This document shows, one piece after another, positions 1-7,109 of a stretch of DNA of 24,802 nucleotides. This DNA is from Actinomycetota bacterium (GTDB lineage Bacteria; Actinomycetota; Acidimicrobiia; Acidimicrobiales; Poriferisodalaceae). Within the stretch, counting starts at the first letter, position 1. Each line of letters opens with the position of its first letter. Position numbers and translations under genes: made by a program. The notes beneath the pieces were generated by a model. The model saw nothing but the letters and a program-made list of their open reading frames with translations. It was not told the DNA's origin and ran no database searches. The stretch is taken from positions 1 through 24,802 of the forward strand of contig JAADHX010000405.1 of the NCBI GenBank assembly GCA_013151655.1, written 5' to 3'.

Positions 1-898
1 CGATCTTCGCAGCCGCCGATTTCGCCGAGAAGTTCGCGACCCCCGCCGGCCCATCAACCATCCGATCACCGAGTCTGGCGGGCGCGGTAGCGGCACCAGA
101 ACCAACAAGGCAAACGAGGGGCCGCGGCTCAGTGCCAGAATCGCTCCGCGCATCATTGGCTCGCATCCATTGCTCGGCACCATTGGCTCGCATCCATTGC
201 TCGGTAACCAGCAGGACTGCCGCGGCGCCGTCGCTCAGAACGCTGCAATCCAGGACTCGGTATGGAGAGGCAACGGGTGCTGATGCCAGCACCTCGGCTA
301 CGGAGATGTCGGCGCTACGGTGCGCCTTCTCGTTGGCGGCCGCGTTGCGCAAGTTCTTCACCGCCACCGATGCCACCTGCTCCATCGTCGTGCCGTAGAG
401 GCCCGTATGCACCTGCAAGGCCATGGCGTACAGGGCCGGAAACGTGACCCCCATCGGAAACTCCAGATCGGAGTCGGCCGAAAGGGCGAAGATCTCTGAC
501 ACCAAGCCCGCTCGCATATCTCGCCCGGTCTTCTCTGTCCCGCAGACGATGACAGCCTCAGCGTCTCCGGAACGGAGAAGTGCCGCGGCAGTGCGAAACG
601 CTGTGGCCCCTGAGGCGCCACCCGCTTCCACTCGCATCGCGGGTCGCTCGCACAGCCCAACTTCTGACTGAACCGCGGAAACCAACGTTACCTGGCGACT
701 GAGATGGTCGCTTTCGTTGGCGAGGACCAGCTGATCCACCAGGCCGCTCGTCGTGCCTGCATCGGCGATGGCGTCACAAATGGCTTCTCTGGCGAGATCT
801 ACAACAGTGCGGTCCGCGTGGTGTGCAGAGAATCGCGTCATGCCGACACCTGCGACAAACAAGGGCGCATCCCCACCGAACGGTACCGAGCCAGTCAT
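1..898 (-). CDS. Thiolase-like protein (SCP2/Ltp type), 3' end cut by window edge
   Basis: This frame stays open from an ATG to the window edge (299 codons seen). The layout is that of the SCP2-thiolase/lipid-transfer family: an N-terminal 'VAGVGMTRF' near residues 15-23, a nucleophile-loop region 'MRVEAGGASG' near 88-97, and 'DCSVLSDGAAAVLLV' near residue 220. Family members cleave or form C-C bonds on acyl-CoA substrates. In true thiolases the loop reads as 'CASG'; here Gly occupies the Cys position, so ordinary thiolysis is doubtful. A non-thiolytic role, such as an Ltp2-like aldolase or a partner subunit, is an alternative. The start overlaps the stop of the upstream regulator gene as ATGA, implying translational coupling. 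A 9-codon duplication is present near residues 232-249. Family assignment is firm; function is not. Confidence 0.8.
   Translation of the reverse strand, partial: MTGSVPFGGDAPLFVAGVGMTRFSAHHADRTVVDLAREAICDAIADAGTTSGLVDQLVLANESDHLSRQVTLVSAVQSEVGLCERPAMRVEAGGASGATAFRTAAALLRSGDAEAVIVCGTEKTGRDMRAGLVSEIFALSADSDLEFPMGVTFPALYAMALQVHTGLYGTTMEQVASVAVKNLRNAAANEKAHRSADISVAEVLASAPVASPYRVLDCSVLSDGAAAVLLVTEQWMRANGAEQWMRANDARSDSGTEPRPLVCLVGSGAATAPARLGDRMVDGPAGVANFSAKSAAAKI
154..204. repeat. In-frame 27-bp tandem duplication inside the thiolase-like gene
   Basis: Two 24-base identical blocks beginning CATTGGCTCGCATCC start 27 bases apart (154 and 181). On the coding (minus) strand each gives EQWMRAN, so the protein carries this heptapeptide twice with a 9-residue period. 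The identity is perfect, which suggests a recent duplication or an assembly artefact. Confidence 0.85.
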
Positions 899-1863
899 GT
901 TGACATCGCAAGCAACTGCGTGGCGGACTCGGAATCGGTGATCAGCACGTTGAAGTAACCGCCCTTGATGGCGGCGTGGATGACCTGAACTTTCTCCCGG
1001 CCTCCGGCAACAAGAACACTGGTTGGGAGCTTCCTGAGATCGTCGAGGGTTAGCCCGATGTGCACATCGTCGGTGCGAAATGGCACGTGTTTGCCGTCGG
1101 CATCGAAGTAGTGGCCGAGTGCATCGCCAATCGCGCCAGCCGCCTGCAGTGTCTGAAGATCACCCTTGTCCAACGTTCCGTGGTGATACAGCAACGCGTC
1201 GTCGGTGACTGTGCCGACACTCTGGATGACGACATCTGCACCGCGGGCCACATCGAGCGTGGCCGAAACCGATGGTTCAGACAGCAGACGATCTCGCAGG
1301 TTCGCGTCAGAGACAAAGGTCGGAGCCGACACGATTACCGCTGTACCGCCGACCGCATCGGCCAGTCGGCTTGTCACGTTGTAGGCCGCGAACCCTGTGT
1401 TTGGCGACGTACCGACACCCTCGACGGTGACAAAGGTGCAAGATAAGGAGCCCCTCGGAGAGAAGGCCTCAGGTAACAACGCAACAGTTCGTCCAAGGCC
1501 GAGTCCGACAACGAGCCCCACTTCGAGGCGTTCCTCCAACCAGCCAGCCGCAGCGGCGGTCACAGTTGAGCGAAGGGCATCTGAAGACGGCGGCGTCGGA
1601 GTTATACGAACATCCTGCAGACGAAGTGCAGTAAGAAGTTCATGTTGCAGCTCGCCGAAAGGCTCCTTCGGGCTGGTGATCCGCACATCGACGACACCGG
1701 AATCCCGGGCCAGCGTCAGGAGCCGGTTGACCCTCATACGCGACAGCCCGAGAGTCTCCCCGATCTCGGCTTGGGTCAGTTCCGACTCGTAGTACAGCTT
1801 GGCCGTACGCGCGCACAGGCGGTGCTGAGCGAGATCCAGTGTGATCTCGCGGCGTCTCGTCAC
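895..1863 (-). CDS. SorC/DeoR-type sugar-binding transcriptional regulator
   Basis: The protein has 322 residues, usual for the SorC family. An N-terminal helix-turn-helix lies near residues 29-52 ('LTQAEIGETLGLSRMRVNRLL'-like segment), followed by the large effector-binding domain, with 'VGLGLGRTV' near 118-126 and a C-terminal 'VLVAGGREKVQVIHAAI' typical of these proteins. Members usually bind phosphorylated sugars and control a linked catabolic operon. The start is GTG; an in-frame TAG a few codons upstream excludes a longer form. The gene is divergent from the nucleoside phosphorylase, with palindromes in between, so it probably controls that gene and itself. It is followed by the thiolase-like gene with a 4-nt overlap. 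A pentose or deoxypentose phosphate from nucleoside breakdown is a reasonable effector guess, but this is inference. Confidence 0.88.
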   Translation of the reverse strand: MTRRREITLDLAQHRLCARTAKLYYESELTQAEIGETLGLSRMRVNRLLTLARDSGVVDVRITSPKEPFGELQHELLTALRLQDVRITPTPPSSDALRSTVTAAAAGWLEERLEVGLVVGLGLGRTVALLPEAFSPRGSLSCTFVTVEGVGTSPNTGFAAYNVTSRLADAVGGTAVIVSAPTFVSDANLRDRLLSEPSVSATLDVARGADVVIQSVGTVTDDALLYHHGTLDKGDLQTLQAAGAIGDALGHYFDADGKHVPFRTDDVHIGLTLDDLRKLPTSVLVAGGREKVQVIHAAIKGGYFNVLITDSESATQLLAMST

Positions 1864-1866
1864 AGG

Positions 1867-1886
1867 GATCTAGATCCAGATCTGGA
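1867..1886. promoter_or_regulatory. Two overlapping short palindromes at the regulator start
   Basis: GATCTAGATC (1867-1876) and TCCAGATCTGGA (1875-1886) are perfect palindromes that overlap by two bases, directly upstream of the regulator GTG. They may be a secondary operator or part of its leader. No function is proven by the sequence. Confidence 0.4.
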
Positions 1887-1909
1887 CACGTGCATCTTGT
1901 CCTCCAAGG

Positions 1910-1935
1910 ACGTAGTGTTCATATGAACACTACGT
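1910..1935. promoter_or_regulatory. 26-bp perfect palindrome, candidate operator
   Basis: The left half reads ACGTAGTGTTCAT and the right half is its exact reverse complement. It lies between the divergent SorC-type regulator and the nucleoside phosphorylase. A weak promoter for the plus strand, TTGTCC at 1897-1902 then 17 nt to CATATG at 1920-1925, would place the -10 at the palindrome centre, so binding there would block transcription. The inner half-site GTGTTCA resembles those of DeoR/SorC-type operators, which is suggestive only. Confidence 0.65.
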
Positions 1936-2039
1936 GGTCGAATGATCACGAACCTACCTCTCTACTCCCCGACCGTCAACCTCACATGCCCAGACGGGCA
2001 GGTGGGTTGAGATTCCCAGCCCAAGGAGCCGAACGGGCC

Positions 2040-2828
2040 ATGACTAACTTTCGCTCAATCCTCGAAGTCACAGCTTCGGAGTGGCTCGATGGATTGCAAC
2101 TCTCCGAGAACGAGATTCCGGACTGCGTGATCGTGGAGGGTTCATGGTGGAGACACGAGCGCCAGACCTGGCGGCTCAACTACCTCAGCGAAGTGCGAGA
2201 GCTGGGGTTTCCGGACCTGTTCTGGGGCAGGTGGCAGGACAAGAAGGTCGTGTTCTGCATGGCCTACGGGGCTGCTCGGGCCGTCGAGGTCATCTACATG
2301 TTCAGCCTGCTCGGAACGGGCCTTTCAGTCCAGATCGGAACCTGCGGCGGCCTTCAGCCTGAACTCAAACCGGGCGACATTGTGATCCCCGACGAGGTCG
2401 TTTCCGAAGACGGAGTAGGCCACCTCTTTGGTCGTGGAGCGACAACCTCTGCCACTGCCGAGTCGGTAGCTCAGGCCGCCCGGGCACTGGTCGAGCGCGG
2501 TCGCACTGTTCACGTCGGGAAACATGTGACATTCTCCTCTCTTTTCGCCGAGACAGTCGAGATGATGGAGTCATGGCACACCGAGGGATTTCTCGCTGTC
2601 GACATGGAGGCTGCGACGACGCTCAGTGTCGCCGAGCACTTCGACCGCTCGGCCGTTGCCCTACTCGTGGTGTGGGATGAGCTCACACGAGGACGACGAT
2701 TCCTCGACCCGATGACCGACGAAGAACTTCAAGCCCTCAACCAGGGCAACAAGGATGTCTTCGAGGTCGCCTTGGAGTTGGTAGCCGCCCAGCCAGACCA
2801 AACCGACGCGAATAGTAAATCTGTCTAG
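2040..2828 (+). CDS. Purine/uridine nucleoside phosphorylase family protein
   Basis: This is a PNP_UDP_1 fold enzyme of 262 residues that splits a nucleoside with phosphate into a base and (deoxy)ribose-1-phosphate. The family core is visible: 'MAYGAARAVEVIYMFSLLG' (74-92), the glycine-rich 'IGTCGGLQPELKPGDIVIPD' (99-118), and the catalytic/ribose-binding 'VDMEAAT' with Met189-Glu190. A longer frame opens at 1890, but the conserved fold starts near MTNFRSIL, and AAGGAG lies 11 nt before this ATG, so I place the start here. The first gene downstream of the palindromic operator, it is followed by a degraded regulator pair and an adenine deaminase, which points to adenine nucleosides as substrates. 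Base specificity cannot be read from the sequence alone. Confidence 0.85.
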   Translation: MTNFRSILEVTASEWLDGLQLSENEIPDCVIVEGSWWRHERQTWRLNYLSEVRELGFPDLFWGRWQDKKVVFCMAYGAARAVEVIYMFSLLGTGLSVQIGTCGGLQPELKPGDIVIPDEVVSEDGVGHLFGRGATTSATAESVAQAARALVERGRTVHVGKHVTFSSLFAETVEMMESWHTEGFLAVDMEAATTLSVAEHFDRSAVALLVVWDELTRGRRFLDPMTDEELQALNQGNKDVFEVALELVAAQPDQTDANSKSV

Positions 2829-2856
2829 ACGAGTCTATTGATCTAGGACGAGCGGC

Positions 2857-3240
2857 ATGGCGCCTCGTGTCCTGACCATCTCGACGCAAGAGGGACTCCA
2901 GGCAGTCTCGCACCCGCTGCGTGTTTCCATTCTCGGTGCGCTCGATCCGCCCGGGTCGGCCGCCAGCCTCGTCGTCGCGATCAAGTCCCACCAGAAGGGC
3001 AACTTCATCGAAACGCTATACGAGGCCGCGGAGCTGCTCGACAGCGCTGCCTTCGACAGCGAGACGATCTCAAGCGCGGCCGTCGCTGCGACCGTCAACT
3101 TCGCCGACGAAGCCGCCAGAGCAGCCTTCATCCGCGACTACCTCAAGCTCACACGACAACTAATCGACTCGCACGCAGGGACCGGCGGAGACAACTATTG
3201 CGTCGAGCTCGCAGTGCACCCGATAACGGAGCAACCATGA
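2857..3240 (+). CDS. Shrunken ArsR-like protein lacking the recognition helix
   Basis: The start 'RVLTISTQEGLQAVSHPLRVSILGAL' and the end 'SAAVAATVNFADEAARAAF' match a common actinobacterial ArsR/winged-helix family of about 180-200 residues. Only 127 residues are present. Compared with my recollection of that family, two internal stretches are missing: the recognition-helix and wing region after 'GSAASLVVAIK', and the segment between 'GNFIETLYEAA' and 'ELLDSAAF'. The reading frame remains open. Without the HTH core it should not bind DNA in the usual way. It could be a pseudogene, or a small protein that still dimerises. The end overlaps the next start as ATGA, the typical ArsR-SRPBCC arrangement. 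Confidence 0.6.
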   Translation: MAPRVLTISTQEGLQAVSHPLRVSILGALDPPGSAASLVVAIKSHQKGNFIETLYEAAELLDSAAFDSETISSAAVAATVNFADEAARAAFIRDYLKLTRQLIDSHAGTGGDNYCVELAVHPITEQP

Positions 3241-3338
3241 CCGACCCAGGTATGGGAGAAGACCTTCGAAGTCAGAGCGAGCCGCGAGGCGGCGACGCTC
3301 ATGGTCTAGTGATTGTCGGGCGAGATGAGTCGCTGTAG
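3237..3338 (+). pseudogene. Remnant of an SRPBCC (AHSA1-like) gene
   Basis: A 33-codon frame begins MTDPG at an ATGA overlap with the ArsR-like gene. Shifting frame after the first codons gives 'VWEKTFEVRASREA', close to the usual N-terminus of SRPBCC proteins paired with ArsR regulators, then a stop follows. The remaining roughly 200 bp up to the adenine deaminase contains no full SRPBCC domain, only scattered resemblance. I read it as a frameshifted, truncated relic and am moderately sure. Confidence 0.4.
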
Positions 3339-3556
3339 ATCGGCCACACAGTCGCCAAGGCGGAGCCACCCCGACATCGGAAACTGGCTCGACGCCAACA
3401 TCAGCGGCGCCCGCGAACCGAGCCTGGCGGACCCGGCGGTACGACTGGCAGTGCACGGTCGCTGCAACCCAGTGCAAGGGTCAGACGCCTTTGGGTTGAA
3501 GATCCCGAGGCGGCGGATATACGCTCCGCGCCACTGATACTGCGACAGGAGCACAT

Positions 3557-4573
3557 GTGGAGTCCTTCATCCGTGGGCTGCCGAAAGCGGAGCTGCACGT
3601 TCATATCGAGGGCACGCTCGAACCGGAGCTGATGTTCGAGCTTGCAGCCAAGAACGCCACAACCATCGGCTACGCCTCGGTCGGCGAGTTACACGCCGCG
3701 TACGAGTTCAGTTGCCTTCAGGACTTCCTCGACATTTACCACCAGGGCGCGGCAGTGCTTCAGGACGCCAACGACTTCTACCGGCTGACGACCGCGTACC
3801 TGAAGAACGCTGCGGCTGACAACGTTCGGCACGCGGAGATCTTCTTCGACGCACAGACGCACACGAACCGCGGCGTCGCGATGGGCGCCGTTGTCGAAGG
3901 TCTCAGCGCTGCATGCGCGAACGCCGAGGAGCAGCTCGGGATCACGACCGGGCTCATCATGTGTTTTCTGCGACACCTCAGCCAGGACGAAGCAATGACC
4001 ACTCTCGACCAGGCGTTGCCGTACCGCGAACAACTGCTCGGCGTCGGCCTCGCATCGAGCGAAGTCGGCCATCCACCCTCCAAGTTCGTCGAGGTCTTCG
4101 CCCGAGCGAGAGCCAAAGGGCTCCATACCGTCGCCCATGCCGGAGAGGAGGGACCTCCGGAGTACGTGCGCGAGGCCCTCGACCTGCTGCACGTGGAGCG
4201 AATCGACCACGGCATCCGCGCGATGGAGGACTCCGAGCTAGTGGCTCGGCTGCGCTACGAAGCCGTACCGTTAACCGTTTGCCCCCTGTCGAACGTGAAG
4301 CTCGGGGCCGTTGCGAGTATCGCCGAACATCCTCTACCCGCAATGTTCGAGCAGGGTCTGATGGTCACCATCAACTCCGACGACCCCGCCTACTTCGGTG
4401 GATACGTCGGCGACAACTATCTGGCCGTGGCAGGAGATACCGGGTTCGACAAGGAGGCTCTCACCGAAATGGCGAGGAACTCGGTCGAAGCCAGCTTCGC
4501 GTCAGCCGACCGTAAAAGTCGGATTCACGCCGAGATCGACGGCTACGCAGCTTCGGAAGCCGGACGCCGGTAG
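3557..4573 (+). CDS. Adenine deaminase (adenosine deaminase-like, Aah1 type)
   Basis: This 338-residue zinc amidohydrolase probably converts adenine to hypoxanthine plus ammonia. Zinc and catalytic residues are all present: His14-x-His16 in 'AELHVHIEG', His194 and Glu197 in 'VAHAGEEG', His218 in 'RIDHGI', and Asp275-Asp276 in 'NSDDPAYFGG'. The 'FFDAQTHTNRGV' segment near 96-107 and 'SDDPAYFGG' are hallmarks of the adenine-specific branch, as opposed to adenosine deaminases, which carry T/S-DDP followed by other residues. The start is GTG with AGGAG six bases upstream; the overlapping ATG two bases earlier is out of frame. With the upstream phosphorylase it would take adenine nucleosides to hypoxanthine. 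No defect is visible. Confidence 0.88.
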   Translation: MESFIRGLPKAELHVHIEGTLEPELMFELAAKNATTIGYASVGELHAAYEFSCLQDFLDIYHQGAAVLQDANDFYRLTTAYLKNAAADNVRHAEIFFDAQTHTNRGVAMGAVVEGLSAACANAEEQLGITTGLIMCFLRHLSQDEAMTTLDQALPYREQLLGVGLASSEVGHPPSKFVEVFARARAKGLHTVAHAGEEGPPEYVREALDLLHVERIDHGIRAMEDSELVARLRYEAVPLTVCPLSNVKLGAVASIAEHPLPAMFEQGLMVTINSDDPAYFGGYVGDNYLAVAGDTGFDKEALTEMARNSVEASFASADRKSRIHAEIDGYAASEAGRR

Positions 4574-5058
4574 CTCCACCGGGGTCACCTATCTCGGCGA
4601 GGGTTCTGGCTCCGGTCCTGGGCCCGAACCCGCACAGGGTTGCCTGGACTTGCCCGAGAGGGTGCGACAAGGAGGCTCCTCGATCGTGGCACCACGTTCG
4701 TTGAGGCGGCCCGGGCGCCAGCCGCGGCCGAACCGAAGCTCGCCGCGACGACCCCAATCAGATTTCACGGAACATTGGGTTGGCGGCACAACGCGACATC
4801 TCCGCCCGCAGAACAGAAGTTGATTTGGTAGTCCGGACGTGTCCACGGGTCTTGCTCCGTCGGCAACACGAGATCGTCTCCTGGTTCCGGGTCCAGAAGC
4901 GCTCCCTGGAGCTCGCGCGGCTGGGACCGGACCTGCCTCGCCGAACTCGAAGGGGTGGGGCTCTCCCCCGGGACCTGACCCAACCCCACCGCCACCCAAG
5001 CCGTCACCAAGCCACCCGAAGCACTACACACCAACAACCAAATCGGTGGACTGAGACT
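4574..5058. other. Gene-poor GC-rich interval
   Basis: No frame on either strand shows a recognisable domain, a start with a ribosome site, or a coding-like composition. Open frames here are long because the stretch is GC-rich and contains C-rich runs near 4975-5035. GGGTTC (4601-4606) and GAACCC (4626-4631) could pair across 19 nt soon after the deaminase stop, but no T-run follows. It may hold a decayed gene, but I see no evidence for which one. Confidence 0.5.
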
Positions 5059-5064
5059 TAGGCT
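5059..5064 (+). promoter_or_regulatory. TAGGCT -10 element, probable leaderless start
   Basis: TAGGCT is followed by seven bases and then the ATG of the beta-propeller gene. No Shine-Dalgarno sequence fits between them. This spacing would place the transcription start on or next to the ATG, as in leaderless actinobacterial mRNAs. No clear -35 box is seen. Confidence 0.5.
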
Positions 5065-5071
5065 GACGCCC

Positions 5072-6685
5072 ATGGGAAGCGCCGATAGTTCAAACGCTTC
5101 GCCGTCCCTGCTACGCAAGTCGGTGTTAGCCAGTCTGTTGTTGGCCGGGATCCTGGGCGCAGTTGGCTTGGTGTGGTGGAGAAACGAAACCAACAGTTCA
5201 GCCGAACGAGCCAACGCCCCGGTCGAAACGACCACGACGGTAGCTAGCAGCACGACCACTTCAACAACCATGGCCCCAACTACAACCGCCACTGCGGCCC
5301 CGACGACAACTCTCGTCACAACGACTACCGCCTCAACGACAACCACGACTCTGTACGACGGGTGGGTAGACCCGACGCTCGTTGGAGTCCCGTACGGAGA
5401 CACTGTGGCTGGCGTGTTGACATTCCGAGGGTCACCCACGCGGACGTTCTATGGCTCCGGGCCAATAGCGGAAACCCCGTCGATCCTCTGGTCGTTTCCC
5501 GAATCAGGATCGATGTGTTCCCTGTCGACGTCTGGAGGCGAGACCAAGACTTGGTGCGGGTCTGGCTGGACGGGTCAACCATCGGTATGGGAAGTAGGTG
5601 ACGACACGTGGGTGGCGTTCGGCGCTTACGACCGTGCTATTCACGTGCTCGACGCCGACTCCGGTGAGCGCGAGTTCGATGATTTCGTCACCGGAGACAT
5701 CATCAAAGGAAGTGTCACCGTCGACCCCGATGGCTTCCCGATCATCTACTCGGGTTCGAGGGACAACTTCTTTCGGGCCCTCGCCTGGGACCGCGGCGAC
5801 GAACTCGTCGAACTGTGGCGTCTCGCCGCCACCGATGTGAGCCCCACCAAGTGGAACGACGACTGGGATGGCGCGGCGCTGGTCATTGACGATTACTTGT
5901 TTGTTGGTGGTGAAAACTCGCGCATCCACATCGTGAGGCTCAACCGCGGTTACGACGCAGACGGATTCGTCACTGTCGATCCCGAAATCGTTTTCGATGC
6001 CGCGGGCTGGGATGACGAGCTGATTCGCGCGGTTGGGAATAACGTCTCGATCGAAAACTCGGTGGCAATCAGCGGAAACACCATCTATTTCGCCAACTCA
6101 GGCGGGTTAGTTCAAGGCTGGGACATCACCGATCTCGCCGTCGGTAGCGAGCCCGAGCGGGTGTTTCGATACTGGGTTGGCGACGATGTCGACGCCACAA
6201 TTGTCATCGACGAAGGAGGATTCCTGTATGTCGGGGTTGAGTACGAGCGCGGCCTCGCCCGCGCTAGAGAGGTTGGCCAAATCATCAAACTCGACCCAAC
6301 CGCGGAAGATCCACTGATCTGGTCGGTAGCCGACCGCGCCCACCTGAACGGTGGGGTGTGGGCCACCGCCGCTCTCCATCGAGACTTAGTAATCGTGCCA
6401 ACGAACGGGGGCCGCGTCCTCGGAATAGATCGGGACTCGGGCGAGATCCGTTGGACGCTCAACCTGTCTGGGCCACTATGGCAGTCGCCTGTAGTGGTCG
6501 ACGACGTGCTGATCCAAGGCGATTGCACGGGTCAGCTAAGGGCATTCGATGTATCGGATACCACGATTAAGCCGCCGCAGATCTGGTCGGTTGACCTTGG
6601 CGGATGCATCGAGTCGACGCCAGCAGTGTGGAACGGAACGATCTATGTGGGCACCCGTGGTGGAAAGTTCCACGCCGTCGGCTAG
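5072..6685 (+). CDS. Membrane-anchored PQQ-type beta-propeller protein
   Basis: The 537 residues form three parts. A short cytoplasmic tail and a membrane segment lie near residues 15-36. A Thr-rich linker (about 52-95, blocks such as TTTTLV and TTTTTL) follows. The rest is a WD/PQQ-like propeller with repeated 'VWEVGDDTWVAFGAYDRAIHVLDADSG', 'IYVGTRGGKFHAVG' and similar blades. Such domains act as extracytoplasmic scaffolds or BamB-like sensors; no catalytic residues or PQQ ligands are evident. Two Cys pairs (near 'SMCSLS...WCGSG' and 'GDCTG...GGCIES') could form disulfides, fitting an external location. It stands alone between the gene-poor interval and rpmB. The molecular role is unknown. 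Confidence 0.78.
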   Translation: MGSADSSNASPSLLRKSVLASLLLAGILGAVGLVWWRNETNSSAERANAPVETTTTVASSTTTSTTMAPTTTATAAPTTTLVTTTTASTTTTTLYDGWVDPTLVGVPYGDTVAGVLTFRGSPTRTFYGSGPIAETPSILWSFPESGSMCSLSTSGGETKTWCGSGWTGQPSVWEVGDDTWVAFGAYDRAIHVLDADSGEREFDDFVTGDIIKGSVTVDPDGFPIIYSGSRDNFFRALAWDRGDELVELWRLAATDVSPTKWNDDWDGAALVIDDYLFVGGENSRIHIVRLNRGYDADGFVTVDPEIVFDAAGWDDELIRAVGNNVSIENSVAISGNTIYFANSGGLVQGWDITDLAVGSEPERVFRYWVGDDVDATIVIDEGGFLYVGVEYERGLARAREVGQIIKLDPTAEDPLIWSVADRAHLNGGVWATAALHRDLVIVPTNGGRVLGIDRDSGEIRWTLNLSGPLWQSPVVVDDVLIQGDCTGQLRAFDVSDTTIKPPQIWSVDLGGCIESTPAVWNGTIYVGTRGGKFHAVG

Positions 6686-6758
6686 TCGCTTGTTTGCGTC
6701 CCAGGCGGGCTCGGAGTGCGCTTTGAAGTCTCCCTGGTGCAGTGACGGAGTCCTCTGG

Positions 6759-6764
6759 TAGCCT
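6759..6764 (+). promoter_or_regulatory. TAGCCT -10 element upstream of rpmB
   Basis: TAGCCT followed by GATACG is the best plus-strand -10 match between the propeller gene and rpmB. It would give a 5' leader of about 100 nt. A matching -35 is not obvious. Confidence 0.35.
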
Positions 6765-6810
6765 GATACGTCGGCGTGGCCATAGGTTGGCCAGTAGTTC
6801 CGGTGCCAGT

Positions 6811-6821
6811 TGGTATTACCA
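6811..6821. promoter_or_regulatory. TGGTATTACCA palindrome in the rpmB leader
   Basis: An 11-base palindrome (TGGTA-T-TACCA) lies about 50 nt before the rpmB start. Because the encoded L28/L33 pair is the zinc-independent type that Zur usually controls, it is a candidate operator. It does not closely match a Zur box I can recall, so the assignment is tentative. Confidence 0.3.
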
Positions 6822-6872
6822 TTTCGGTTTTACTCGTGGCCCGCGCCTTTCGAAACATTGAGGTCTTTAGCG

Positions 6873-7109
6873 ATGAGCAACGTCTGTCAAGTCACGGGCA
6901 AGCGGCCCACGACGGGCTTTAACGTCTCACACTCACACCGTCGTACGAAGCGGTGGGTGCGTCCGAACATTCAGAAGCAGCGTTTCTGGGTGCCCAACGA
7001 GAAGCGGTGGGTAACCCTTACCGTCAGCACCAAGGGCATCAAGACCATCAACAAGTACGGCATCGAGTCGGTTCTTGCTGGAATGCGCCGTCGTGGAGTG
7101 AAGATCTAA
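6873..7109 (+). CDS. rpmB: 50S ribosomal protein L28, zinc-independent form
   Basis: The protein has 78 residues, starting 'MSNVCQVTGKRP' and continuing 'VSHSHRRTKRW' and 'RLRVSTKGIK'-like 'VTLTVSTKGIKTINKYGIE'. It keeps one Cys and no CxxC pair, so it matches the C-minus paralogue (mycobacterial RpmB2) rather than the zinc-binding one. It binds 23S rRNA in the large subunit. The start is the ATG with GAGG nine bases upstream; a longer frame from 6810 adds 21 residues absent from L28. The stop TAA shares its last A with the rpmG start, so the two are co-translated. Confidence 0.95.
   Translation: MSNVCQVTGKRPTTGFNVSHSHRRTKRWVRPNIQKQRFWVPNEKRWVTLTVSTKGIKTINKYGIESVLAGMRRRGVKI

Noticed and set aside
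3306..3554. 82-codon minus-strand frame beside the adenine deaminase
   Set aside because: No motif or ribosome site; it covers the supposed SRPBCC relic.
4589..4999. Gly/Arg/Pro-rich minus-strand frame in the gene-poor interval
   Set aside because: Composition is that of a GC-rich non-coding frame, with no recognisable motif.
4765..5439. 225-codon minus-strand frame over the propeller gene start
   Set aside because: Its first half is Val-rich shadow of the Thr-rich linker, and the remainder shows no domain or ribosome site.
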